DNA from: Chlorogloeopsis sp. ULAP01
GTDB taxonomy: Bacteria > Cyanobacteriota > Cyanobacteriia > Cyanobacteriales > Nostocaceae
NCBI RefSeq assembly: GCF_030381805.1
Contig: NZ_JAUDRH010000011.1
Location: forward strand, 124,001 to 188,000
Length of the DNA: 64,000 nucleotides
Direction of reading: 5' to 3'
Shown: positions 48,601-56,196 of the stretch, one piece after another
Position numbering within the stretch: position 1 is the stretch's first letter
How the letters are laid out: each line of letters begins with the position of its first letter
Notes under the pieces: model-generated
The model's input: only the letters and a program-made list of their open reading frames with translations
Told to the model about the DNA's origin: nothing
The model's database searches: none
Program-made: the position numbers and the translations under genes

Positions 48601-49169
48601 CCTAAACCCAGTTCTAATTGTTCGGGCTTGCGATCGCCAATTAGAGGAACAGTGATTTTGGCTTGGCGTGGAATCCGCTTCCAGCATCCCGATAAATTGT
48701 TATTTGCTTCGTCTTGGGGGTTTGTAGTTTCTAGTTCTAGGGGTGAAACAATTTCTTCCGCACCAGAATCATCTTGAGATTGTGCAGCAGTATTATCTTT
48801 TATTGGGAAGTAATCACCCCATTGCACTGTGAGATTAAGTTGACTGGCGTTTTCAGCAACCAGAAAACTTAAACCCATCGATGAAGGGAAAAAAGCTTTC
48901 TTGGCGAATGGCTTGTCTGGCACAGTTTCATCCTCACCCGCGCTACCCCTTTGTAATTGGTCTAAATCATCATCAGCCGTATCATCTCCACGCTGTTCGA
49001 TGGGTGTGCCATGTGGAACAAGGAAACCTGTAAGATACCATTTTGATGGTGCTTGGTCGAGAATTTCTTCTGCGTGGTCAATATCATCAGGGGTGGGGCC
49101 TATAAGGTCGAGTTGTAAGGCTTCGATGAGGCGCGATCGCACTTCGCTAGGAGTGGCCGATATCATCAT
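45630..49169 (-). CDS. drmA: DISARM helicase DrmA
   Basis: The 1179-residue protein is an SF2-type helicase. Walker A is LLFFPTGGGKTEAYLGLAAF (about residue 490), and the Walker B variant is PDLIIQDELHLISGPLG. The arginine-finger motif reads EYIQATSRVGRDEERPG. A zinc-binding insert shows CPWCGTKF and CANRRCNF. DrmA with DrmB forms the DISARM core complex, which blocks entry or stability of unmethylated foreign DNA. It is the first gene of the drmA-drmB-drmC operon. Between it and drmMI lie higBA and a transposase gene, which breaks the usual contiguous order. Confidence 0.93.
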   Translation of the reverse strand: MMISATPSEVRSRLIEALQLDLIGPTPDDIDHAEEILDQAPSKWYLTGFLVPHGTPIEQRGDDTADDDLDQLQRGSAGEDETVPDKPFAKKAFFPSSMGLSFLVAENASQLNLTVQWGDYFPIKDNTAAQSQDDSGAEEIVSPLELETTNPQDEANNNLSGCWKRIPRQAKITVPLIGDRKPEQLELGLGISSPKQLKLSLHQSQSTKTIPIPDSNGLQLVVSIRSVTSKELVPAGTRSVSVFLVNNRLPTSDKQRDISYIFQISLIIHTPEPLVARPNLRGRDNHDWDENVADLQYRDDYEYAVGHNVSAIALTNPDGSCQEIRTAWIPTADVEKVKATEEELKDVELGMETLANAPTPATLQNMLSPMVDAYADWIKEQHTKCPTEPKRLNVALDLLRRAEIANKRINAGIQALNDPQIFEAFCIANRAIATAIRQRNTHGKSTTPETEAPPKWRPFQLAFLLMNLVGIAYPKNSDRELVDLLFFPTGGGKTEAYLGLAAFTLVLRRLRYPGVKSAGLSVLMRYTLRLLTLDQLGRAAAMICALELERQKNPQKLGTWPFEIGLWVGQAATPNRMGKKGDNDENSARERTRAFQNNDRNPSPIPLENCPWCGTKFNRNSFQLLPNTDQPTNLQVFCANRRCNFRGDHPLPIVAVDEPIYRRLPCFIISTVDKFASLPWVGETGALFGRVDRYDNDGFYGPTQPGRGRPLGGYLPPPDLIIQDELHLISGPLGTMVGLYETAIDALCSQEIEGKKIRPKIVASTATVRRASKQIQALFGRNEVDIFPPPGPDKRDSFFAKTVPATVKNARTYVGIAAQGRSLKVVLLRTYLALLGAAQKQWLEQGGKKNSDNPADPYMTLLGYFNSLRELGGSRRIVEDEVKSRLLRYSQRQRVGEASGLFADRKIDDEPEELTSRVSTSEVADTKRRMESTFDKDDKVDVVLATNMISVGLDITRLGLMVVLGQPKTAAEYIQATSRVGRDEERPGLVVTLLNIHRPRDRSHYERFFAWHSTFYRAVEATSVTPFSPRAIDRGIAAITVALARLGHPGMTVPTRAFDITQHRQDLEFVADTIAQRAEMHDKELDANEAEALRCKVKKQVIDLLDDWANIANSKISLQYQREVGEAPPLIFDPLDPELENQPQKAQRFKAQRSLRDVEPTVNFWVINPYGNELEEKEK

Positions 49170-49489
49170 GTATAGTTTTTAACTCTTGTATAACAGATAA
49201 AAATAACTATTGTCCGTACATATTCATAAAGAAATTAAAAACTTGACCTTAATCGCGTCTAGTAGTACAATTGTTCTATATAAAAATTAGACTCAAAGCA
49301 AAGTGTTCTATTAAATAAAAACGCCAAAACCCTTGACAAAGTAGCTTTTAATTAAATTTCATCATTATCTGACAAACTTTTACAAACAGCTTAAAACTCT
49401 TGTCTCATTAAGATTTACAATTTAAATATCAGTGATTCACCCCAAGACTGAATCGAATCATAATATAATGCAGAATCCACTGCATTTAC
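49170..49489. other. Divergent promoter region of drmA and higBA
   Basis: This 320-bp AT-rich region separates the minus-strand drmA from the plus-strand higB. It carries the higBA promoter and operator near its right edge and must also hold the drmA promoter. No additional gene is seen. Confidence 0.5.
49464..49485 (+). promoter_or_regulatory. Promoter -10 box and operator of higBA
   Basis: TATAAT at 49464-49469 is a perfect -10 element. It overlaps the inverted repeat ATGCAG-AATCCA-CTGCAT at 49468-49485, placed where a repressor would block transcription. HigA-type antitoxins bind such palindromes to control their own operon. Confidence 0.55.
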
Positions 49490-49801
49490 TTGGGGGGAGC
49501 TTTGCGTTTTATCTTTAAGAAAAAGAAACTCGAAGCACTTTATACAGAAGAAAAAGATGCTCATAAATACCCAGGTGTGGTTGATGACTTTTTTGAGGTC
49601 ATGGCGATTATTGATGCTGCTGTAGACGAACGAGACTTATATGCTCAAAAGGGATTGCGATTTGAGAAACTCCAAGGAAAACGAGGGAAAGCAGGACAGC
49701 GTTCCTTACGTTTAAATGACCAGTGGCGCTTGATTTTGACAGTGGATAAAGATGAACAGGGTAATTACCTGACCATTATCGATATTGAGGATTACCACTA
49801 A
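49490..49801 (+). CDS. higB: HigB/RelE-type toxin
   Basis: The protein has up to 103 residues. It shows the RelE-like pattern KLEALYTEEKDAHKYPG at the start and LRFEKLQGKRGKAGQRSLRL, NDQWRLILTV and IDIEDYH at the end. HigB toxins cleave mRNA on the ribosome. No ATG is available; TTG codons at 49490 and 49502 are possible starts after or within the GGGGGGAG stretch. The stop codon lies 25 bp before the higA ATG, the usual toxin-first HigBA order. It is inserted between the two halves of the DISARM cluster. Confidence 0.85.
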   Translation: MGGALRFIFKKKKLEALYTEEKDAHKYPGVVDDFFEVMAIIDAAVDERDLYAQKGLRFEKLQGKRGKAGQRSLRLNDQWRLILTVDKDEQGNYLTIIDIEDYH

Positions 49802-49826
49802 CCAATACAGCAGGGGAGACAAGAAT

Positions 49827-50921
49827 ATGAGCCAGAATTTAACACCAGCAAGAGTACCAACACCTGGAAAAATTTTAAGTCGAGAATTAGAAGCGCGTGG
49901 CTGGACGCAAAAAGATTTAGCTGAAATTATTGGTCGTCCAGTTCAAACTATCAACGAAATTATTCGGGGAACCAAGCAAATTACACCAGAAACCGCAATT
50001 GAATTGTCGCAAGCTTTGGGTACTTCTGCTGAGTTTTGGACAAACTTAGAAGCAAAATATCGGCTTCATCTAGCGGGAAAAGAAAAAAAGCAGGAGGAAA
50101 AGGAGCAAAGTATAACTCGTAAAAGTCAATTATATACAATTCTTCCCATGTCTGAAATAATCAAAAATGGGTGGATAAAAAAAACAGATTCTATTGATAG
50201 TCTAGAACAGCAAATATGCAATTTTTTCTCCATACACTCCTTAGATGAAATACCTAAGTTAAGTGTTAATTTTCGTTGTTCAGAACATAGAATACCAGAA
50301 GATATTTCTCGCATAGCTTGGGTAAAACGAGTTGAGAATCTAGCTAAACAACAGAAAATTAGAAGCTTTGACCGGACAAAATTAGAAAATGCCATACCAG
50401 AAATTCTTGCTTGTGCCGAAAAAGTAGAAAATATTGTGCTAATTCCTAAATTACTAGGAGATTTGGGTGTACATTTTGTAATTGTCCCGCATTTGAGTAA
50501 AACCTATTTAGATGGTGCAGCTTTTTATTTAGAGAGTAACCCAGTTATTGCACTGACACTAAGATATGACCGAATTGACTCATTTTGGTTTACTCTCCTG
50601 CATGAATTAGCACATATAGTTTTAGGCCATAAAGGCAGCTACTTAGACAATTTAGACGCTTTAGAAGAGAACGAAGAGGAAATAGAAGCGAATCAGAAAG
50701 CTGCTGAATGGTTAATACATCCTCAGCCATATAAGGATTTTATTATCAGGAGCAAAAAAGTCTTTTCTCGTAAAGGTATCGAAGAATTTGCTCAGACTCA
50801 AAGCAGGCATCCAGGTATAATTCTTGGTCGCTTGCAATATGACAAATTAGTTCCTCATAAAAATTTAAGAGTGTTATTAGTAAAAGTTAGCCCCTTTTTC
50901 CAAAATTCAATTGATAATTAG
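49827..50921 (+). CDS. higA: HigA-type antitoxin fused to an ImmA/IrrE peptidase domain
   Basis: From the ATG at 49827 (GGGGAGAC ribosome-binding site) the protein has 364 residues. An N-terminal XRE HTH (SRELEARGWTQKDLAEII and VQTINEIIRGTKQITPETA) gives DNA binding. The C-terminal part has the zinc-peptidase signature FWFTLLHELAHIVLGH (HExxH). Such fusions act as antitoxins for HigB-type toxins and self-regulate. The peptidase-like domain makes it much longer than a minimal HigA of about 100 residues. It follows higB directly. Confidence 0.85.
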   Translation: MSQNLTPARVPTPGKILSRELEARGWTQKDLAEIIGRPVQTINEIIRGTKQITPETAIELSQALGTSAEFWTNLEAKYRLHLAGKEKKQEEKEQSITRKSQLYTILPMSEIIKNGWIKKTDSIDSLEQQICNFFSIHSLDEIPKLSVNFRCSEHRIPEDISRIAWVKRVENLAKQQKIRSFDRTKLENAIPEILACAEKVENIVLIPKLLGDLGVHFVIVPHLSKTYLDGAAFYLESNPVIALTLRYDRIDSFWFTLLHELAHIVLGHKGSYLDNLDALEENEEEIEANQKAAEWLIHPQPYKDFIIRSKKVFSRKGIEEFAQTQSRHPGIILGRLQYDKLVPHKNLRVLLVKVSPFFQNSIDN

Positions 50922-50931
50922 ACAGAGCGAC

Positions 50932-50984
50932 AGACAGGGATTTAAAATCCCTGTCTATTAGATAAAATCCATTAAAAATGGATT
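50932..50984. repeat. Two adjacent palindromes downstream of higA
   Basis: A 25-bp near-perfect palindrome at 50932-50956 (AGACAGGGATTT / AAATCCCTGTCT) is followed by AATCCATT / AATGGATT at 50966-50984. They can end higBA transcription. The first also recurs in variant form on the other side of the tyrosine transposase gene, at 51741-51766 and 51854-51878. Confidence 0.7.
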
Positions 50985-51180
50985 GTAATTGTGAATATTT
51001 TAAGATAGATATATTGTTTAATTCTGCTACCGCATATAGGAATCCGACTTGATTATTGAAACTACTTACGTGGTGCGCGAAGCGCGATAGGTAGGGAACA
51101 GGGTAAGAATCAATAAAAGTGTACTGATTTTTTTCATGAATCAAATATGATTCCTATATATACCCAATAAATTTGATAAT

Positions 51181-51597
51181 TTAGTTCTCGGTGTTCTTTG
51201 GCTCTAAATAAGGATGTGTCGTTAGTTGAGAATGATGAATTTTTTGATTTTGTACATAGATAACTACATCTTTAAGCTGCTTATAGCCTAGAGAAAAAAC
51301 ACCATATCCTTCTTGCCAAGCGAATTTATCAGATGAAGCATTAGGACTATGATTTAGATGATGAGAACTACTTCCTTTGATTTTCTTGACAAATTCCGAA
51401 ACTGCCAAACTTGGTGGAATAGTAACAACAACATGAATGTGGTCTTCAATACCGTCAATTGCATGAATTTGACAATTTAATACTTGTGCCTTGCCAAGAA
51501 TATAATTATAAAGGTGCTGTTCTTTATTTGATGTGATGAGTGGTTGACGATTTTTTGTTGTCCATACCAAATGATAATATAGCCGCCACAAGGTCAT
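51181..51597 (-). CDS. IS200/REP-type tyrosine transposase (Y1, HUH family)
   Basis: The 138-residue protein has the HUH motif IEDHIHVVVTIPP. The catalytic Tyr lies in DVVIYVQNQKIHH. These enzymes cut single-stranded DNA at hairpins. No tnpB gene is present. Palindromic repeats flank the gene on both sides (50932, 51741, 51854), which resembles REP-associated (RAYT) units as well as IS200 ends. It lies in the gap between drmMI and drmA, together with higBA. The frame is intact, so it may still be active. Confidence 0.85.
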   Translation of the reverse strand: MTLWRLYYHLVWTTKNRQPLITSNKEQHLYNYILGKAQVLNCQIHAIDGIEDHIHVVVTIPPSLAVSEFVKKIKGSSSHHLNHSPNASSDKFAWQEGYGVFSLGYKQLKDVVIYVQNQKIHHSQLTTHPYLEPKNTEN

Positions 51598-51979
51598 AGA
51601 TTATTTTAATAGACATCTATATTTCTTAAAATGCCCACTTTTATATAAAGCTTATCAACTATCTCAGAAATATTTATAAAAATAGCTATAGAGCTAATTA
51701 TTCAGTAAATCAATCATTGACCCATTAATTAATCACCCAGCCAGCCAGGATTATAAATCCCTGTCTGAAAGCTGAAGTCGTCTGAAGATGACTATCTCAA
51801 CCGCCAAGATAAAATTTAGTAATTTAGTCCTCTTAAAGAGGACTTCCGTTATTAGACAGAGATTATAAATCTCTGTCTGTCTGTCGGTTTGTCGGGATAG
51901 TTGGGATATTCGGGATAAAGACATCACCCCATATTAGAAAATGCGATCGCTATTTTTTATAAATGCAAAATACTGTAAA
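51598..51979. other. Intergenic region with palindromic repeats
   Basis: These 382 bp between the tyrosine transposase and drmMI carry three inverted repeats: 51741-51766 (imperfect), 51826-51844 (AGTCCTCTT / AAGAGGACT) and 51854-51878. No gene is visible. Confidence 0.5.
51741..51878. repeat. Palindrome cluster beside the tyrosine transposase
   Basis: The unit at 51854-51878 (AGACAGAGATT / AATCTCTGTCT) is a variant of the palindrome at 50932-50956, and 51741-51766 is a partial copy with AAATCCCTGTCTG. Between them 51826-51844 forms an unrelated hairpin. The transposase gene thus lies between matching palindromes about 0.9 kb apart. Confidence 0.6.
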
Positions 51980-54900
51980 TTAATCTACCTTCATCCCTGG
52001 AATAGTTACCCGTTCATGTTCATTTTTACGCTTTCTTTTAGCCTGTACTCCTTTCCCCTTACTCTTATTCGCAGCCTTACCGCCTAGAATTTCTGCTTCG
52101 GCGCGTTTTTGATTTAAATCAAGCAAGCGTGCTAAAACTTCATCATGAATTTCTTCGCGCCAACGATAACGCCAGGGTTTTTTCTTTTGTCGTCCACTGC
52201 TGTTTTCTGTGTCTTCTTCCTCTACCCTTCGGGAAGCCGCTTCCGCGTCTACGTAGTCGAGAATAAAATCGCAGTCGGTGGGGATATCTGACCAGCCGTA
52301 AGCGTCAAGGACGGCTTTATCCATTGCGGTGTGGAGTTCGCGGAGTTTGAGGATTTCGGGGTCGTATTCGTCGGGGTCGTGGAAGCGGTTGTAGGTGTCG
52401 GTGAGTCCTTGGTTGTTGCGAACCATTAAGGCGGCGCGGTATTCGTAGTATTCTTTGCCTATGGCTTCTAGGGTGGGGTTTGTTTCCCAATTTTCGTGGA
52501 AGGGGAAGGTTTCAAAACAATCGGAGGGAGTATAGCGGAGGTCATCTTTCATGGATGAACCTAAAAATCTTGCCCAAATTTCGTGAATGCGAGATTGAAG
52601 TATACCTAAGAATGAATATCGTTGGTCTGCAAACACTACTAAACCTTCAGAAAAAACAATGTTAGAAGGTAAAAATGTAAATGAACCATGTTGACCAACA
52701 CGAGAAATAACTAACACACGTTCGAGAGATGCGATCGCTTTCACTAAACCAGGTCGTTTCTCTGCATATTGCCACCATCTAATACGGAGAGCATCTCTTT
52801 TTTGTGTATCCCGTTCAGGCTTAACTTTTTCCTTAACGAGCTGCATCAAATTAGGATATTCCCATGCTTCATCTTCGCTCATATCAAAAAAGTTAATCAC
52901 ATACCGATGATGTTCATGAGTCGGACTAGAGTTAACCTCTTCCCCACCGATATAAGGAAAAATTCGCTCTTGATTTTTAGGGTTTTCCTCAATCAAACGG
53001 TGCATTTCTGCAATAGATGTAGCGTCTGGGTTGGAATCATCAAATGTAAAACCCATACCCAACACGATGCTACCTTGAAAACTTTTATCAGCATTCGCTA
53101 ACAATACAGCAGGGTTGTTATTACCACCAGACTTAAATAAAAATGCTGAGATGAAATCAACTTTTTTGCCGTCGAGCATTGGTTGTAAAAGTTTATTATT
53201 TTGATTAGCATCCACACCCGCCCGGAAATCAATTTCCGGTCTAATAGCAGAAGTCGGTTGAAACTGACTAGAATTTTCACCAATATTTTCATCAATCCTC
53301 TTCAGAGGATTTCCGCTTTGAGACGGGGAATTGATTCCCTGGCTTTCTTGTTTAATTTTTGTATGTTCTTGTTTAATAACATGAACCACACTCACAACAA
53401 CGGCGGCTAAACCTGGCCACTTTAACCGCTTTTGAGCATTGTAAATAGTACCGCCATTCTCACAGATATATCTCAATCCAGTGCTACGAGTGTCACCTTG
53501 AGCAATAGTATTTGTAGCAATCAAACCAAAACAACCGGATTTTCGTAAAAGTGCAAATGCCCTGCGGTAAAAGTGAGCGACTAAATCAGAATTACCATGT
53601 GATTCTGGGTTAACCACTTTCAACCAATCCATATATCCATCCGCATGGGCATTTATTGCTGTATTCTTACCCGCAAATGGTGGATTACCTATAATTGCAT
53701 CAAACCCTGGATTTTCTCTATCAAATACCTCTGGAAATTCAATCTCCCAATTAAACGGCTTCACAGATTTATCTGCTTGGCGTAATTGTTTACTAATACT
53801 TAAAGCCTCTGCACTCTCATCTGGATTTCGCCGCCATTTAAAATACTTCTGAAATAATCCATCTCTCTCCTCTTTCCTAGCTTTATCTTTCTCCGCAGCA
53901 AAGAAAGAAGCAATCACTAAATCACCTTTAAGACGAGCATCATGTAATAATTCCTCCGTTGCTTGATAAAAAGCACGCTTCGTATCGTAATTATCGTCAC
54001 CTAAACTTTGAATTTCATCACGGTTAAATTTAACTTTTTTTATCTGTTCATTAAATAAAGGTAATTCTTTATCATCATAGGTAGTATCTTTTTCCCAGTT
54101 AAACTTAACAAGTTGGTCACGGGTTAAACCTACCAATGAATCACCGCATTTCAAAGCATGATCTAAAAATGTAAAAGGATGCTTTTTTGCTAAAGTTACC
54201 AACCACAAAGATAACTTCGCCAAATTCACCGCAAAGGGGTTTTTATCTACACCATACAAACAACGCTGCGCCACCAAACGCCGCGCATACAGTAATGGTT
54301 CTTCATCCGATGGAACCTCGGAAATCATGCCATGCTGATTCCAAGCTTCCACCAATTTTTCTGCCAACTGACGACAAGTTTCTACCAAGAACGCGGCTGA
54401 TCCTACGGCTAAATCGCAGACCTTCAAAGCTAAAATTTGCTCTGGTGTAGGACGTTCGCCCAACGCTTCTAATACAGGTCTGAGGGTTTCTTTAACAATC
54501 GGTTCTGTCAACGCACGGGGCGTATAATGAGTACCACTGCGTCGCGGTTCTTCCCCTGGTTGCAAGTACAATGAACCAGTAGCCAGTAAAGCGGGTGTTT
54601 GCGGCGATATCTTCCGTCCTAAAGCTGCAATTAAATCCTCGGTGGTTTTCGCTTGCTTTAGCTCAGTCAGTGATTTACCAGAAATTTCACAACCTGCAAC
54701 TTCTTTTAAATATTTCGCTCTGTCATTGGCTTTGGTGTTTAAAACCTCATCGACGCTAACAACGACAGTTACAGAGGTTTTCGCACCCTTGGGTTTACTC
54801 CATACACCAATTGATTTTGAAGTAGCATTATTGACCTCATAGCCCATTATCGCGGAGTACACTGACCCAATTTGTTCCACATCTAGAGAACGGTATGACA

Positions 54901-56176
54901 AACGTTCACCATCAAGAACGAGTAAACCTTGCAATACTTTGTGAATGACTCCATCAGAAATGCGTGGCGGTTCAATCAACTCCCATTCTTTATAGGTAGT
55001 ATGGCGAGAACGACCTTCTAAAAATGCGTACTCATCCGGGTCAAAAAGCTGTCCGTGACGTGCTGGCAAATATAAGTCAGCATGACAGCCGCCATCGTAA
55101 ACTAAGCGAAAAAGACTGAGTAACCACGCCCAAGCACCATAACGCTGTTCCATTGTGTCAGGATAAATACCTGCATCCTCGCGCAATCTCTCATAAAGTC
55201 CAGTTACCGAATAGTTGCGCGTGTAAATCGAACCTTGCGGCATTAAACCCTCATCTTCCGCATACAGCAGAAACACCAACCGCAGCAAAACTGTAATTAA
55301 TCCACCGTAGATATGTTGGGGGTCGTTTTGGGCAATGTCATCAAGCAAGATTCCTTTAGCATGGTCATTCGCAGCTTGAAAACCCCGCAGTAATTCCCAC
55401 AGTGCATCAAGTACCTGTTCTGATAACTTGGTAGAAACTTCGTTTTGGTACTTGCGGCTATTTTGCAGCAAGGCTACTAAACGGCGGTCTGTTGGCGCAT
55501 TGAACACTCGCTGTTCTTCCAACAACATCTGCATTGCACCCAAAATCAACCGTCCCGATACTTCGCACATCGCCTGTACCGGAAAGGTCAGGTGTCCAGA
55601 AGATTCACCGCGTGGGGCATATACCAAACGTAATTCTGTACCATTACACAAAATACCTACAGGAATTTCTTTCTCCCGCAACAGTCGCTCAAACTTCGCC
55701 TGGGGGCTGGCGTGCCATCCTGTAGATTTGATATTCTCGCTGACTCTATCAAGGTCAGTACCAGGGGAAATGACCTGTACCAGCATCAACCAACCACCAT
55801 TATCCGGGTCAGGTACGGCATAGGTTGGTTGTAAGGTTTCACCGTATTCTGGTAGCGATACCGCCAAATCCTCTGGACTCTCGACTAAATCTGTCGGTTG
55901 CCAACCCAGAATTTCAACTGTGAAGGTGGGAAAGTCAGAAATTACGCAGGTGTTGTTGCTGCCGTCATCGGAAGAATCTCGGCTGACTATTTCGCTTAAC
56001 CGTTGCTGTAACTCAACAACGTTGCGATTTACCGACATTTGGGCATTATTTAACGCCGTTGGCGATACTACCAACCCCACTGGCTGAAGGAAGCCCAACC
56101 ATTCCTTATGCGCTTGAATTTCCCTATCCTTAACCACGACCGCCTCATTTGTTAGGGTCGTTGTTAGTGTTCCCAT
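51980..56176 (-). CDS. drmMI: DISARM adenine methyltransferase DrmMI
   Basis: From the ATG at 56176 the protein has about 1398 residues. A long N-terminal region (residues 1-550) precedes the methyltransferase domain. That domain has motif I LALKVCDLAVGSAAFLVETC and catalytic motif IIGNPPFAGKNTA. The C-terminal part (TFLPSNIVFSEGLVVFADQR, FETFPFH) resembles Eco57I/type-ISP target-recognition regions. DrmMI marks self DNA with N6-methyladenine in class 1 DISARM. A short palindromic repeat at 52227-52257 adds AEAASRR in frame near the C-terminus. drmD ends just upstream, so both are one operon. A GTG at 56215 is a possible alternative start. Confidence 0.9.
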   Translation of the reverse strand: MGTLTTTLTNEAVVVKDREIQAHKEWLGFLQPVGLVVSPTALNNAQMSVNRNVVELQQRLSEIVSRDSSDDGSNNTCVISDFPTFTVEILGWQPTDLVESPEDLAVSLPEYGETLQPTYAVPDPDNGGWLMLVQVISPGTDLDRVSENIKSTGWHASPQAKFERLLREKEIPVGILCNGTELRLVYAPRGESSGHLTFPVQAMCEVSGRLILGAMQMLLEEQRVFNAPTDRRLVALLQNSRKYQNEVSTKLSEQVLDALWELLRGFQAANDHAKGILLDDIAQNDPQHIYGGLITVLLRLVFLLYAEDEGLMPQGSIYTRNYSVTGLYERLREDAGIYPDTMEQRYGAWAWLLSLFRLVYDGGCHADLYLPARHGQLFDPDEYAFLEGRSRHTTYKEWELIEPPRISDGVIHKVLQGLLVLDGERLSYRSLDVEQIGSVYSAIMGYEVNNATSKSIGVWSKPKGAKTSVTVVVSVDEVLNTKANDRAKYLKEVAGCEISGKSLTELKQAKTTEDLIAALGRKISPQTPALLATGSLYLQPGEEPRRSGTHYTPRALTEPIVKETLRPVLEALGERPTPEQILALKVCDLAVGSAAFLVETCRQLAEKLVEAWNQHGMISEVPSDEEPLLYARRLVAQRCLYGVDKNPFAVNLAKLSLWLVTLAKKHPFTFLDHALKCGDSLVGLTRDQLVKFNWEKDTTYDDKELPLFNEQIKKVKFNRDEIQSLGDDNYDTKRAFYQATEELLHDARLKGDLVIASFFAAEKDKARKEERDGLFQKYFKWRRNPDESAEALSISKQLRQADKSVKPFNWEIEFPEVFDRENPGFDAIIGNPPFAGKNTAINAHADGYMDWLKVVNPESHGNSDLVAHFYRRAFALLRKSGCFGLIATNTIAQGDTRSTGLRYICENGGTIYNAQKRLKWPGLAAVVVSVVHVIKQEHTKIKQESQGINSPSQSGNPLKRIDENIGENSSQFQPTSAIRPEIDFRAGVDANQNNKLLQPMLDGKKVDFISAFLFKSGGNNNPAVLLANADKSFQGSIVLGMGFTFDDSNPDATSIAEMHRLIEENPKNQERIFPYIGGEEVNSSPTHEHHRYVINFFDMSEDEAWEYPNLMQLVKEKVKPERDTQKRDALRIRWWQYAEKRPGLVKAIASLERVLVISRVGQHGSFTFLPSNIVFSEGLVVFADQRYSFLGILQSRIHEIWARFLGSSMKDDLRYTPSDCFETFPFHENWETNPTLEAIGKEYYEYRAALMVRNNQGLTDTYNRFHDPDEYDPEILKLRELHTAMDKAVLDAYGWSDIPTDCDFILDYVDAEAASRRVEEEDTENSSGRQKKKPWRYRWREEIHDEVLARLLDLNQKRAEAEILGGKAANKSKGKGVQAKRKRKNEHERVTIPGMKVD
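52227..52257. repeat. Interspersed palindromic repeat inside drmMI
   Basis: CCCTTCGGGAAGCCGCTTCC followed by GCGTCTACG is a common Nostocales interspersed repeat. It is read in frame as part of AEAASRR. Confidence 0.6.
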
Positions 56177-56196
56177 TTTTGTAGGTATGATGCTTG

